DNA from: Plectosphaerella cucumerina
Taxonomy: Eukaryota; Ascomycota; Sordariomycetes; Glomerellales; Plectosphaerellaceae
Assembly (NCBI GenBank): GCA_020746995.1
Contig: JAGPXD010000003.1
Coordinates: forward strand, 124,001 to 188,000
DNA length: 64,000 bases
Direction: 5' to 3'
The translations under genes were made by a program, and so were the position numbers. The stretch's first letter is position 1; every line of letters starts with the position of its first letter. Under the pieces are notes generated by a model. It saw only the letters and a program-made list of their open reading frames with translations, made no database searches and was not told the origin of the DNA. Shown one piece after another: positions 31,789-43,197 of the stretch.

Positions 31789-34700
31789 CTAGGTGAACCG
31801 ACTCCGGGCTTGCTGCTCCTTGGCCATGTCCTCTCGGACGTTCCTCAGGACGAGATCATCGTAAGCATCCGTGTAGTCTCCTGCAGCAGCCATCCCGCTA
31901 GACCTTGTCATGTTCTTGAAGGCAGTAGGTTGACCGTCGCGATTGGTGGCTATGGAGCTGCCGTAAGGACCGGCGGCGCCTGCATATGGGTGAAAGGCGT
32001 GCCTGTGTTGAGGCGTGCTCTGGTAAATGCTGCTAGTAGCCGAAAAAGCTGCATCGGATGAGCCCGGAAGGTTCCAGCTGTGCATGGCCTGTTCAGAAGA
32101 GCCAAAGTCCTGGCTTGCGACGCGGGAGGCTGGAGGAGCAGGGCCTGGTGACACTGCAGATGGCTCATAGACGAGATTCCAGGGCAGGCCAGGGAAGGCC
32201 CGAGGAGAGTGTTGTTCGGCCAAAGCTGGGCTCCTGGACGCCAGTCCGTTAAAGACCTCATTTGCCGTAGCCGAGTGCATCCCATAGGAGGTATCGTTGC
32301 CTCTCACGGCAGACTGGTTTGCCCCTTGACCCCATGATGGGTTCGATGGGGGCTGGAGGAAATCGTTGACCATGTCCATGACTGCGGTGTTATTGCTGAA
32401 GTCGTAATCGGTGGTATCGGCAACCGAAGGAGCCGCTGGTGCTGCGTATGAAGCGGCAAGCTTTGAACCCCACACACTTGAGCCCATCTCCGTATAGTAG
32501 GATGTGTCAGGTAATGGTCCACGAGCGGCATTCTTGTGGTGCTCTGTGTGGCCGTGGGGAGACGCCGGAGTCCTGCCCGCAGCGTAGCCCGCCTGGTTTG
32601 TTGTGCCTCGGTCCCAAAGCTGGGGAATCGAAGAAGTGGCTGCCTGCTGACTCAGAGCAGGCGTGTGGTTCTGATGGTTGTACTTCTGATTCTGAGGTCG
32701 CTCGTGCGACGTCGAGACGCGCCTGGGTTGTTTACCGCCAGCACTGACACCTACGCCGTCGAATGACTGGGCTTGGCTTGCTTCCCGAAGGAGCTGATCC
32801 GACGGAGAAGCCTCGGGTGCATGAGCGTGCACTCTTGTCCTCTCGGCCTCATGCTTGGCCGTGGCTGTTGGTGATGCGATGGGGCCTGATCCAGGAGGCA
32901 GCTCATAATGGAACTTCAGTCCGGAATCGGCTTGTGTCCACTTAAAGGCGAGGGGTCCTTCTTCGGTCAGATTGAAGCCGCACAGGAGAATGTCCAGGGT
33001 CCTGGCCATCAGCTCCTGCTCGTGACTCCAGATACCGTTGGACTGGTCCCAGTCTTCCCAGTCTGCTTTGGCAGCATTCTTGTCCTGGTCAAATCCAAGC
33101 TCACAGGCTGGCGGAAGAAGCCGAGAGGAGAGAGGCAGAAGGCCACGAGCCAGCATGTCCTCCGGCAGAAGATATGGTGTGATCTTCATGTCTTCGCCTC
33201 CATAGATCTCACTGAATAGCGTGAGGACCGACGCAAAGTGCGTGCACATCTCGGCAATGCCAGGACCAAGGTCTTCCGCAGCATTATCCAGCTCGTTTCT
33301 GGTAGCAACGAGCCATGATGAGTAGAGACGCACAAGTGGCATGCAGACATGCTGGACAATGCTGCCCTTTGGACGCTGCTTGGGCTGCTCGCCAGGGTTT
33401 GCAGCGTTTGACTCCAAATCCGAAAGAGGCATCTGTTGCTTCAGCTCAACCAGTTGCTCCTTGAGAATAACAAGGATTGCTCCAAAGGTCTGGATGTTGT
33501 GGCGAAGCACCAGATACAAGGTTCGGGCCGCACTCTTGCTCTCCGGATCGGCTGGATATCACGTTAGAGAAGTATCACGTGTGGAATGGACGGTACCAAC
33601 CAGCGAGTCGCGTCTTTGCGATGTAATGAGCCGCAATGTTGATCAGTGTCATCTTCATAAGGGTGACCTGCGCATCATGGTGGAGCTGTATGGCCATCTT
33701 GAGCCGGCCAAGGACCTCCTTCTCGATTGCCTTTTGTCTGGTAAAGGGCACGTCACCGAAGTAGCCCCCATGAAGACGAATGAACCAAATTCTGAGAATG
33801 GTCGTAGGATCCTGTGACGCGATGGGGCTCGAGGCTTCCGTGGTTCGGAGGAGCTTGAACTTTTGGTCCAGGTTGTGTGCTGCCATTGGGTGCTGCCGCT
33901 CGACAGCCACGGCTTTGATGAAGTGGAAGACCACCTCGAAATCGTTCTTCTCCTCGAGATACATGACACCGTTCTGATGGTAGGGGTGGCCCAGACTCGG
34001 GAGAAGCTGCGAGGCTAGGTTGTAATAGTCGTGCGGCTCCAGCGCCTTTGGCTTCGAATTCGAGGTGGCAGCCTCGCCCCCCTTCTCGGTCGTCTCGTTC
34101 TTCTTAGGTTTGCGAGCTCGAGCCTGGGTCAGATAGCGGGCAAGATCGCCAATGTGCACGATGGCCATGGCGCATGTGAGAAGCAAGCCACTCTTCAGTG
34201 ATGGCGACAGATCGTCCACGGGCACCTTATCAGCAGCAGCCGCAGCGCTTGCCTGGCTGGTCTTTCGTGCGGCCTTCTCGAGCTCCGGAATGCCATACTT
34301 AGTGGCAAGCTGTTGCACATAATGCTTGTAAAAGTCGAACGATGTCTTCAGAAAGCGCACATGGAGCTTCTCGAGCTTGCTCCTCGCCACGGTGCTCTTC
34401 TGGTGACGAAGGCGCTGCAGGACTTGTCGGTACTGATTGTTGATGAGGCTATGCGTGCTCCACATGTGTCCTTGGACGGTTTCGCAGAAAAATTCGGGGT
34501 CGAGGATGAGGATCTGTACGCAAGCGAGGCGATGCCTAGACAAGAATCTTTAGCCCCGTTGTGCGCCGTCAAGTCTTCTTCGCGCTGGAGAGACGTACTT
34601 GGCGATGATGTCCTCAAGATGCGACCAATCGCCCGAGGTCTCCTTGGCGAGAGCGTCAATGATGGCGCACAGCTTTCTGTAGACCTTCTGGGCCTCCCTG

Positions 34701-34825
34701 TTCCGCGTTAGCGAGTGGACCAGCGCAACGGTGGTACGTGTTGCGTGGCTGTCGCATAGCCTTGTGGTGGGCAAGACGTACGTCCAGAGGTCCCGCGCAG
34801 CCTTCTTCTGGCTCTCCGTGTCCAT
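31789..34825 (-). CDS. EST1/SMG7-like 14-3-3/TPR protein (nonsense-mediated decay or telomerase-linked)
   Basis: Four exons inferred: 34825-34782, 34697-34599, 34535-33601 and 33551-31789, giving 946 residues. The N-terminal ~200 residues form the EST1 14-3-3-like domain (E-A-Q-K-V-Y-R-K-L, then D-P-E-F-F-C-E-T-V-Q-G-H-M-W and F-Y-K-H-Y-V-Q-Q-L). An EST1 DNA/RNA-binding TPR-like domain follows (L-G-D-L-A-R-Y-type segment seen as I-G-D-L-A-R-Y, A-S-Q-L-L-P-S-L-G-H-P-Y-H-Q-N-G-V). The last ~450 residues are low-complexity Ser/Pro/His. SMG7/Ebs1 proteins bind phosphorylated Upf1 in mRNA decay. The first intron (84 bp) is in frame and stop-free; splicing it creates the family L-W-T-E-A-Q-K-V-Y. 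The others are 63 and 49 bp. No PIN domain is present, so it is not SMG6. Confidence 0.8.
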
Positions 34826-35892
34826 CTCGATCGACAGTCGCAACGGCGACGGCGGACGGGGTGTTTGGTGGTTGGTGTTTGTTGTGCTGGTCGGGGAAAA
34901 CGCAGGAGGCAAATTGTCGTTGAACGAGGCAGACCAAACGTCTGCGGCGACAATGTGGCGGGCAGAGGGCCCACTAAGCGCTCACTCGTTCGAATGCAAG
35001 CCTCTGGCTGAATCTTTCTCCATAACCTCGAGGTCGGGAAGGAGGTTGTGTTGAGTGGCGGCCCGAAACGAGGAGGTGCGCAGCGGGAGACCAAAGTTTA
35101 TCGGCCGGGGGAGAAAACATTGGGTGTAGGTGGTCGCGCATATGTGAGCAAGAAAGATATGCGACAAAGCAACGCGTGTCTTTCCAGGTAGACCGCACGT
35201 CTAAACAGAACTCGGACAAGGCTTGTGTTGGAGCAAAATGGACAAGAAGCTTCGTGATGCTTGCCCAGGACTTTGGGATGCGCAGAGCAGGGTGTAGAAA
35301 CAACGTCCAACCAGCGAAAGACCCCGACCGGCGCTATTGAGCATCCCAGTGGTAGGTAATTTGGCCCCGCACACCCCTACTTAGGCAAGCTGCACGGATA
35401 TCCTGATGGACCGTGCGTCTATATCTTTAAAGACATCATCCAAACACCACCCATTGATCTGTTGTTGCTTGGGTATACTCTCGACATGTTAGGTATTAGT
35501 ACAAACATGGATGCAGAATTCCCATTATGAGGGCTTGAAGAAACATTCCATGGTTCCAGTGGAAAGCTGGCCCACCAATTTGTTCAGACACTTCAACGTG
35601 CCAGATGTGACCAGGAAAGACTATCGCAAATATGTATTTACTGAATACAGGTGGGGAGACTGCCCTATAAACGCCCAGTTCCAGCCATGCACTCACATCA
35701 AACCTCCCTGACAGCCCACTCAATGACCACACCGCCCCCTCCCACCTCAGAATCGGAGACCATCACTCACCTTGCCTGGTGATACGGTCTACCGTTCGCG
35801 TTAAACACACCACGTCTGAGAAGCCGACAGCGATCGCCACGTGCTGAGAAGGGCTGGTCAAGTAATCAACCCCATCATCACCGCTAGACAGG
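34826..35892. other. Divergent promoter region
   Basis: 1.07 kb between the EST1/SMG7-like and ZNF511-like start codons. Many short overlapping frames are present, none with recognisable content. Confidence 0.45.
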
Positions 35893-36755
35893 ATGAAACG
35901 CTCACGAGAGGTCGAAGATGAGCATGACATAGAGCACGGAGCCGCCGACTATCAGATCACCGACCAACAGTATATCCCCGGTCTTCAGACAGCCAAGGTT
36001 GCAGAGCTAGATCCCGGCAACCCCCTCCTCAGAGACGTGACAGGCGTTGACATGAGGTGCTCGTTACCTGGGCACGTCGAGACGCTGTCCTTCAAGTCAT
36101 ACGATGAGTACCAGTCACACTACCAGAAAGCGCACACAAACAGGTGCTTGGAATGCCGGAACAACTTCCCCTCAAGCCACCTGCTGGGCGTGCATATCGA
36201 GGAATGTCACGACTCGTTTGTGGCGGTAAAGAGGGAAAAGGGTGAGCACACGGTAAGCACCCAAGTCTAGGCATACCACCCAGCATGCAGCATGCAGCCT
36301 GCTGAGTTGACGACTAGTACTCGTGCTTCGTCGAAGGATGCGAAAGGAAGTGTCGCACGCCAGAGAAGCGAAGGCTTCATCTCATCGACAAGCACATGTT
36401 TCCAAAGAACTACTACTTCGCAGTCAGTCGAACCGGCATTGACGGCCGGCGATCTTTGTTGGTAGAGGGGCGAGAGCGCAGGAGATCGTCCACAAGTACC
36501 CTGGGCGCTTCCAAGGAAGCGAGACGACGATCGAGCGTACTGGAGGGGACGTCGTCGCATCCCGACGCCGCTACGGCGCGTAAGGAAGCCGAGGCGCAGA
36601 GACCGGCCGTGGCAGAAGGTCCCCGTTCCAGCGCCGATGAACGACCCGACACCGACATGGAGGACCTCACCGGAGCCATGTCCGCGCTCAAGTTCATTCC
36701 GCACAGCATCAAGTTCGGCAGAGGAGGAGGCAAGGCGGGATTCGCGAAGCGATGA
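35893..36755 (+). CDS. C2H2 zinc-finger protein, ZNF511-like
   Basis: Two exons: 35893-36252 and 36318-36755, giving 265 residues. Three consecutive finger-like units occur between residues ~65 and 145: C-S-L-P-G-H...H-Y-Q-K-A-H, then C-L-E-C-R-N-N-F-P-S-S-H-L-L-G-V-H-I-E-E-C-H, then C-F-V-E-G-C-x(12)-H-L-I-D-K-H. The second and third units, joined by a D-S-F-x-A linker and spanning the exon junction, match human ZNF511 closely in arrangement. The C-terminal part is Arg/Ser-rich and ends K-F-I-P-H-S-I-K-F-G-R-G. ZNF511 homologues are nuclear but poorly studied, so no specific target is claimed. The 65-bp intron has a tandem CAGCATG repeat before its TAG acceptor. Confidence 0.8.
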
Positions 36756-37023
36756 GTCGCACTCTGCGTGGGCGCGTCGCGAAAATGATGCCACGAAAGA
36801 CTATGACAGCACTGTGCTTATTAGCGGAACCATTCCTGTAACGAATCACGACCCGCTCCATTGGAAAAAAAGCATATCTACCTCTTGCGTTGATCATTTC
36901 GCCCTCCCTCAAAAACATTGCCCAAGCCCCAGCCTGACCGTGGTTGGCAGGGCACTGCGCCAGTCGCCCGAAACGCCTTCTTCGAGTAGTGGTATTGGAA
37001 AAACCGGAGGCATATTCGTAGGC
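36756..37023. other. Convergent 3' region
   Basis: 268 bp between the ZNF511-like and BUD31 stop codons, expected to hold both 3' UTRs. No feature was seen. Confidence 0.4.
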
Positions 37024-37524
37024 CTAATCGCTCGAGGCACAACCGCGGCAGCCGCAGTTGACGCATTGCATGTCCTGGTCCTCTTTCAGTTGTGCGCGGG
37101 GCACTCTGCAGATGCAAGTCGAGTTGAAGTTGGTTTCCTTGGTTTGGACGCATCGCAGGCAGCACAGCTGTGTCATCCTGTCAGCATTACACTGCATCCC
37201 GAGCAAAGGGAGACGCCGTACCTTCTCGTAGCCCTGCTTCTTCCACTTGGCGATCAGCATCGCATCTGCATAGCCATTCTTCAGCAACCAGTCGTAGAGC
37301 TGTTTGCTGATGGCCTCCTTCTCGTAGTACAGGTCGTAGATGTAGCGACTCCGGGAGTGCGCGATCTGGAAGATCTCCCATTGTGCCTGGTGCTTCGGGC
37401 CGGTCGGTGGGGGTTTGTTCTGGGCGTCCTTCATCTTGTTTTGGAAGATGATCAGCTGGTCCTCGATGTCGCTGAAGCCCTCTGGAGGGGGCTTCTTCTT
37501 CGAAGAATGTCGGATGGCAGGCAT
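37024..37524 (-). CDS. BUD31: Splicing factor BUD31 (G10 protein)
   Basis: Two exons inferred: 37524-37222 and 37167-37024, giving 148 residues. The G10 signature is clear: K-K-K-P-P-P-E-G-F near the start, S-R-Y-I-Y-D-L-Y-Y and L-I-A-K-W-K-K-Q-G-Y-E. A Cys-rich C-terminus follows (L-C-C-L-R-C-V-Q-T and C-V-N-C-G-C-R-G-C) that binds three zinc ions in known structures. BUD31 is part of the activated spliceosome near the U2/U6 catalytic core. The intron is 54 bp (GTACGG donor, GACACAG acceptor, GCTGACA branch). It contains no stop, so an unspliced message encodes an 18-residue insertion directly before the zinc cluster. The gene shares a 346-bp promoter with NUO-14. Confidence 0.93.
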   Translation of the reverse strand: MPAIRHSSKKKPPPEGFSDIEDQLIIFQNKMKDAQNKPPPTGPKHQAQWEIFQIAHSRSRYIYDLYYEKEAISKQLYDWLLKNGYADAMLIAKWKKQGYEKVRRLPLLGMQCNADRMTQLCCLRCVQTKETNFNSTCICRVPRAQLKEDQDMQCVNCGCRGCASSD

Positions 37525-37870
37525 GTTGAGGTGTTGGAATCGATTTGCGATGTGGCGGGTAGAATACAGCTCGAGTGAGGTCGCGTCGAGAAGTTGTTGG
37601 CTGGATGAGTAGGTTGGTAATATCTGAGAAGGAAGCTTTGAAGAAGCGCTGCGCGACACGGAATTTGGGATCGCCACCATACGGCAGGTACCTCACCTGG
37701 GGAGTGGAGCCTGGGCCATTGTGGCTTGCCCGCCTGCCGGCCAGTGCTGGAGATTAGGTCACGTGATTGGTCTTGGCAATGCGGTCCCGTTGAGCTCCGG
37801 GTGGTGATGTTGCAGACCCGACGACGAACAACCAGAAAGCAATCATTCGGAGCAGCACTGGTCGCCCACC
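37525..37870. promoter_or_regulatory. Divergent promoter of BUD31 and NUO-14 with E-box and CCAAT box
   Basis: 346 bp between divergent ATGs. TCACGTGA at 37759-37766 is directly followed by ATTGG (CCAAT on the other strand, 37766-37770). The same octamer occurs in the uL2 promoter. Confidence 0.5.
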
Positions 37871-38524
37871 ATGGCCATCACCCCCACACAATTCGCAAAG
37901 ACGACCCGCCAGTGTCAGTACAATATCCGGATCTGAACAGTTTCGTTGCTGACCCAAGGTAGCGGCCAATTGGCCCGAGGCGCGGCGACGAGTCCTGTCA
38001 TCCTACCGGGAATGGATGCGTGCTGTACGGCCCCCTAGACGCGACCGACACTCCAACGACGCGGAGCGAATTGAATCCGAAGATACCACGGTGTACTAAC
38101 GACTCTGTGGTGCAGGCTCCCGAGATCCAGACCATGTACAACATCCCTCTACCCGTGTCCGCCGTTCGCACCAAGATTCGGGAGGAGTTTGAGCGTCACC
38201 GTTTCGCCAACAAGCTCTCGGTCGTGGACGTCATGCTTTTCAAGAGCCACGCCGACTACCAGGTACGCCGTCAACAGAAGGGGATCATTTCCCGGGATAG
38301 GGCAAGCGAGGACTTGTGGCGCTGACGATAATCTCCCCGGGGCTGTAGGAGACGATGAACTTCTGGCGCCAGACCACACATATCATGTCATACTTCAAGG
38401 AGGAGAACTTCAGGGGAGACGACAGGCTGCCCAAGAGCTTCATGTCGGGCTTCCTGGAGGTGAGCACACGCAATCCTGGCGTCGCTGCCGAACCAGTCTA
38501 ACACCATGACAGGGCCGCAACTAG
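37871..38524 (+). CDS. NADH:ubiquinone oxidoreductase 14-kDa subunit (LYR protein, NDUFA6/NUO-14)
   Basis: Five exons inferred: 37871-37913, 37963-38024, 38116-38262, 38349-38459 and 38513-38524, giving 124 residues. The start M-A-I-T-P-T-Q-F-A-K-T-T-R-Q and the helix V-L-S-S-Y-R-E-W match the complex I LYR-family subunit. The canonical L-Y-R reads S-Y-R here. A-P-E-I-Q-T-M-Y, R-E-E-F-E-R-H-R and D-V-M-L-F-K-S-H-A-D-Y-Q-E-T-M-N-F-W-R-Q are strongly conserved. The protein docks the acyl carrier protein on the peripheral arm of complex I in the mitochondrial matrix. There are four introns (49, 91, 86 and 53 bp) in a 375-bp coding sequence. The final exon holds three codons plus the stop. Confidence 0.92.
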
Positions 38525-38682
38525 GGCGACAAATGACGATCGGAGCAAGGACAGCGGGCCGGTGTGATTTTGTACATAAGGCGGAATAGAAAGTATCATG
38601 GGCTCCTGAACGCCAGTTCTATCAAAGAATCCTCTTTTCCGTCCCAACGCCGAAGAATGCCGACACCATCACCTGGTCCAGT

Positions 38683-39287
38683 TCACGCCTCCATGCGATC
38701 AACCTTGTACTCGCTCAGGCTCTTGGTGAACTCGTCGCTAACCACGTCACACATGTCCTGAATGTCCTGCAGGCCCTTCGAGAGGGCTGCCACGGCCGGG
38801 CCGCCTGAGGGGTTTTGGGTTAATTGGGCACGGTGCATGGCGAGGACGGGGGTGGCTCACTGTAGGTCTGGATGCGAATGTTCATGACATTTTCAGAGGG
38901 GTGAGGGATGGAGTAGGCGCAGAACTCGACGTCAGGGCTGAAAGATCAGTTAGTGACAGTGAGAGAGTTGCGTGTGCAGGCCGTCATACTTCTTCATGAC
39001 GACAAATCTCAGTGCATTGCCGAGTGTGTGTCCCTCATCGATGACCTCGAACGAGGCGGCCGTCTCGGTTGATCCAGGAAGCTGCCGTCGGGTTAGTCTA
39101 GTCCTCCTTGAAATAGTGGCATGTTTGCGCATACGATCCTGACGCGCTGCTGGGTGCTGTCATAACCCTCGGTTTCCTCGGTGTCTTCGATGTACTCTCC
39201 ATCCAGTTGAGACTGGTTGTCGTCCATCTCAGTGTCCACCTGGGCATTTGCGACCGGGTCTTCGGGGGTTTCCGTCCTGCCAGGCAT
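38683..39287 (-). CDS. RPC19: RNA polymerase I and III shared subunit RPC19 (AC19)
   Basis: Four exons inferred: 39287-39135, 39081-38990, 38937-38861 and 38804-38683, giving 147 residues. After an acidic N-terminal tail the RpoA/Rpb11-like dimerisation domain is recognised by A-A-S-F-E-V-I-D-E-G-H-T-L-G-N-A-L-R, then N-P-D-V-E-F-C-A-Y-S-I-P-H-P-S-E and N-I-R-I-Q-T-Y. The protein pairs with AC40 to form the alpha-like platform of polymerases I and III in the nucleus. Introns are 53, 52 and 56 bp. Joining exons 2 and 3 produces the diagnostic K-N-P-D-V-E-F-C. The gene converges with NUO-14, with only 158 bp between stops. Confidence 0.93.
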
Positions 39288-40431
39288 TTTGATAGATTGC
39301 GACGCGTGGTTGTCTGGGCCCGGATGATGTAAGACTGTTGACGTGAAATTGGTTGTTTCTCGACTGGTTGACGTCCTGTATCCTCAAAAATTTGCAATTG
39401 TTCGCATTGAGGACGACTCGGATGGAGGCGTTTGAGGAAGTGGCAAGTGGGCCTGTTCAAGTGGCGCCAGCTGCAACTGATGCAACCACGACCTTCACCG
39501 CAAAACCGCCGGCCACGGCAGGTCACGGCAGCGGCGGGACCCCTCCGAGCCGCCACGGCCGATGAACGTGGATCTCCGTCCCGTCTCAGCTGGATTAGTA
39601 GTGAGGTCGGTGACGACTAGTAAATACCCGGTGTTAAATGTTTTTGCTTTTTACCGCTGCCTTAACCATTATGTTCACGATGTTCTGCTAGCCCGTAAAA
39701 CTCGGGCGGTGTGATGTCATGCCCCAGAGCGAGGCTTAGCCCCTGTCGCAGCAAGAGCTTACAGGCCTCAGAAACGTCAAGCATTGTACCTGCTTCATGG
39801 GGGTGCGCTCCATGGTGGCCAGCACTGTGTCATCACCCATGCCCCAGTGTCCAAAGAGTCGGAGGGTGTGGGAAGTGGACAGCGATTTCGGATTTGGCTG
39901 TATCGCCCGCGACGAGATGATAGGATATCGCCCGTGAATTGATGCATGCACGGGTCTCGACAACAGACAGGCAGTCTCGCGGACTGTTGGCAAATTGGGA
40001 ATAGCGGCCCGTGTTGATCCACGTATGAAGCGAGGGGGGGCGATTCCCAAGATTTCCTATTTCGGGCATGGTTTCCTAGGATACACTGTAGCGAGGTAAG
40101 ATGCTTGGCTCTCTATCCACACCATCCAGTGTAGAGCGGTTGGGCCGGCCTGACGAGTTGGGCTCACTGTTTAGACTCCCGAGGAACGGAACCTCAAAAT
40201 TTCGGTCGTCAGAACAATGTCCCGCGCAGTCTGCGAGTTAAATTCATCCATATCCTCCTATTCAATCTTCTCAATGCCTCACATCCATGCCTCCAGTTTC
40301 CCAAGTCTGTCAGCGACTTGACCTGAGTCAACTCATCCGTTCGTCCAACGTTCGACAATAACTCCGTTCTTCCCGTGGCCCCACGGTGAATTTATTTCAG
40401 GCCCATTTCCTTCTCGTCCGCTACGCTCAAA
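39288..40431. other. Divergent promoter region with a copy of a dispersed repeat
   Basis: 1.14 kb between the RPC19 and MFS transporter starts. The part 39517-39589 matches a repeat found again at 51465-51540 (see the repeat entry). The 190 bp next to the MFS start are pyrimidine-rich. No gene is supported. Confidence 0.5.
39517..39589. repeat. Dispersed repeat, copy C (3' half)
   Basis: Shares ~70 bp with 51465-51540, including GGCAGGTCACGG, the block CCCCTCCGAGCCGCCACGG and GATGAACGTGGAT, with a few transitions and small indels. Located upstream of the MFS transporter, about 230 bp from the RPC19 start. Confidence 0.75.
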
Positions 40432-42233
40432 ATGACGGCGACTGTCGAGATGGTGTCTGCATCCAAGCCAGAGCCTGACTCAAAGCAGCATGGAGACGTC
40501 GCCCCACTGAACGTGGTCAGCAGGGTGGTGACAGCACCATCCGAAGGGGTACACAATGTCCACTTGGAGCCTTCTCAGAGACAGGTCAAAATGAAGCGGT
40601 CCTCACAGGTCGTCATCATCTGTTTGGTAATTCTGTGTAATCTCATGCAGGTCCGTTTTGGAAGGCTCCAGAACTCGAGTTCATTTGCTTACTCGACATA
40701 GTACGTCTCAATGTTCTCGACTGTCGCGGGTGGATTCGAGTTCAGTGCCAAACTAGGCCGTGTCCTTGAGCCGGGTCAGGCCAACTGGATGGGGGCAGCC
40801 TACTCGTTCGTACTCTTCTTGTCCTTTGTCTTGAAAGCATCAAGTTGACCACATGTTAGATTGACCCAGAGTGCTTTTGTGCTTATTAGCGGTCGGCTTG
40901 GGGCTATTTATGGGCACCAGAACATGCTCATTCTTGGAGGTGGCATCCTGGCCATCTTCTCGCTTGCCAACGCATTTTGCAACACGTACGCATCATTCAT
41001 CTCAATGCGTGCAATGACGGGCATTGGCGGCGGAATCATCCTTCCAAATGCTGTCGCTGTCCTCACGATCATGATCCCACCAGGACAGGCCCGGAATATA
41101 ACTTTGGCCACATTTGCAGCATCACCGCCCTGTGGCGCACTTCTCGGTGCGCTTCTGGCCGGCACCTTTCTTCAGTACACAGCTTGGAAATGGCTTTTCA
41201 TCTCCATGTAAGTGCATCCGCCTCACGCTGAGACAGCGATAACTAAGCCATATGCTGATCTTTCGGAGCACTCTACTAATGCTAGTGGTTGTTGGATCCC
41301 TCTTCGCTGTTCTGCCCAAGGACGAACCAGTTGACAAGGAAGGATCAATCGATTTTGGAGGTATTGCCCTCGGAGTTGGTGGGCTCCTATTGTTCAACTT
41401 TGCGTGGAAGTATGTGTGAATGTTCCTCAAGGTGGGAGACATTATTGCTGACGACGTTTTTCAGCCAAGCCCCGTCGACTGGATGGCAATCACCGTTGGT
41501 GATAACCACTCTGGTTGTTTCCGTCTTCTTGATCACCGGGTTCCTCTTTTGGGAAAGCAAGGTCGCGAAAGAGCCGATGATGCCCATCAGCTTGTTTGCT
41601 GCTCCCACATTTCTGGCGTTGATGCTCGTCGCCTTACTAACATACATGGCCGTCGGGATCAGCCTCTGGTACATGGTAGCCTGGCAACAATTCATTCGAA
41701 AATGGACAGTACTTCATGTTGCCATAGGCTGGATACCATACAGCATCGGCGCCACTCTCTCTGTGGGCATGGCGGCCTGGCTCATTCCGCGGATCGAGGC
41801 TCAATACATCATGGCAATCGGCATCATTGCTGAGATTGCGGCTTGCCTTCTTCTGGCCACGATGCCCGAGCAGCAAATCTATTGGGCCCAGGTTTTTCCT
41901 TCAATATTTCTTGGGTCTCTTTGTCCAGACTTTGTCTACGTGGCGGCTCAAATCATAGCCAGCAACAGTGTGGGAAAGAAAGAACAGGGTGTTGCGGGAA
42001 GCCTGATCGGAACGCTCAATCTCTACGGAAACAGCCTGGGCCTGGGCTTTGCTGGGACCATTGAGATGCAGGTGTCCAAGCATGGTGCCGAGATGGTTCT
42101 TGGATTCCGTGCCGCATTGTACTTTGCTGTTGCTTTGTCAGTCGCGGCTTTAGCCATTGACTTCGCTTTTGTCCGAATCCCCAAGGACAAGCGCACAGGA
42201 TGGGAAGGCAGCGAAGGAGAAGAGAGTATATAG
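40432..42233 (+). CDS. MFS drug:H+ antiporter (DHA2-type exporter)
   Basis: Five exons inferred: 40432-40650, 40702-40805, 40860-41207, 41269-41409 and 41465-42233, giving 526 residues. A charged, disordered ~55-residue N-terminus precedes about 12-14 membrane helices. Motif A is seen as I-S-G-R-L-G-A-I-Y-G-H-Q. A motif C-like stretch (S-P-P-C-G-A-L-L-G-A-L-L-A-G) marks exporters of the DHA2 group, which includes yeast Atr1. Every junction restores phase and joins hydrophobic helices, for example F-I-S-I-T-L-L-M-L-V-V-V-G at exons 3/4, so the gene is intact. Introns are 51-61 bp. It probably exports small organic compounds at the plasma membrane; its position beside a permease, a Zn2Cys6 regulator and two dioxygenase-family genes suggests a shared metabolic locus. 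Confidence 0.87.
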
Positions 42234-42550
42234 TGTTGTCTAGCTCTAACTGCCCTCTCGTTCCGAGTACTTCCTGTCCGTGTGTATGTTTTGACACTGT
42301 TAACACTGAAGTCAGAGTTATGCTCGCCGTGGGACTGAGAGTCTTGGAGTTAGTGGGTGCTTACTAATATGTGAGCCAACGCCGTGCTCAATCATCGTTG
42401 ATCAGACCAGAATCATTCTTCTGGGTAGTACTTGTATGCACCGGTTGTCCGCGTGAAGCTTGCGTCTTGTCAGGGGAGCGTGGTAATGCTCCGCCCAGGA
42501 TACTGTCCGCCGTTCCCGTGTTTGACTTATTTTGAAGGACAGATATCCAT

Positions 42551-42594
42551 CCACGAGCTTTAGATGTCCCACAAGCTTTAGATGTCCCACGAGC
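42551..42594. repeat. 18-bp tandem repeat, 2.4 copies
   Basis: The unit CCACGAGCTTTAGATGTC occurs at 42551-42568 and, with one change (G to A), at 42569-42586, followed by a partial third copy. Confidence 0.85.
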
Positions 42595-43197
42595 CGTGTC
42601 TTTTGTTGGTCCGAACATGGATCTGCCCAGGTGAGTAGAGATGGTGTGTGAGGCGGCCATAATGAGCGAACGGTGTATGTCGTATTGAATGGACTCTCGG
42701 TCGCGAATCCACAATACTCGTAGTTTATCAATCATGAAGACTGATAGAGTTCAAAGTAGTTAAAATGAGCAATGGTTTCGAGAATGGAGTTCTCCGTAAT
42801 GTCTAGAGATATATAGGCACTGACGCCGGACGTGTGATTCCCGTTCCTCTCAGCCAGGTAGATACCAGTAACTAACCCATTGGACAATCTTCTGTACGTC
42901 TCACTTCCGCGGGTAGTACTACTAGAATGGGCCTAGTGTCCACCGGGTGGAAATCCAGTGCCCTAGGCGTGCAATTGCGCTGGCCGGCCGACTGCGGAAC
43001 AAATTTCGTCAATAATACTGTCGGTTCGTCAGGGGGAACGATCGTCGTCGGTGCGGCCCGCGCGCTACCCTCACACGTCAACTGTAAAGGGGGGTCCCTG
43101 GTTGATCTGGTGATGTAGCTTGGTAGGTTCTATCTGGCACGCGGCAGCCCGCCGCGAGGCTATATATAGGGGCGGGTGTGGGCAGGCGACAGGTGGC

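Noticed and set aside
40651..41464. Apparent stops and frameshifts in the MFS transporter, suggesting a pseudogene
   Set aside because: Four short introns with good borders restore one continuous 526-residue frame.
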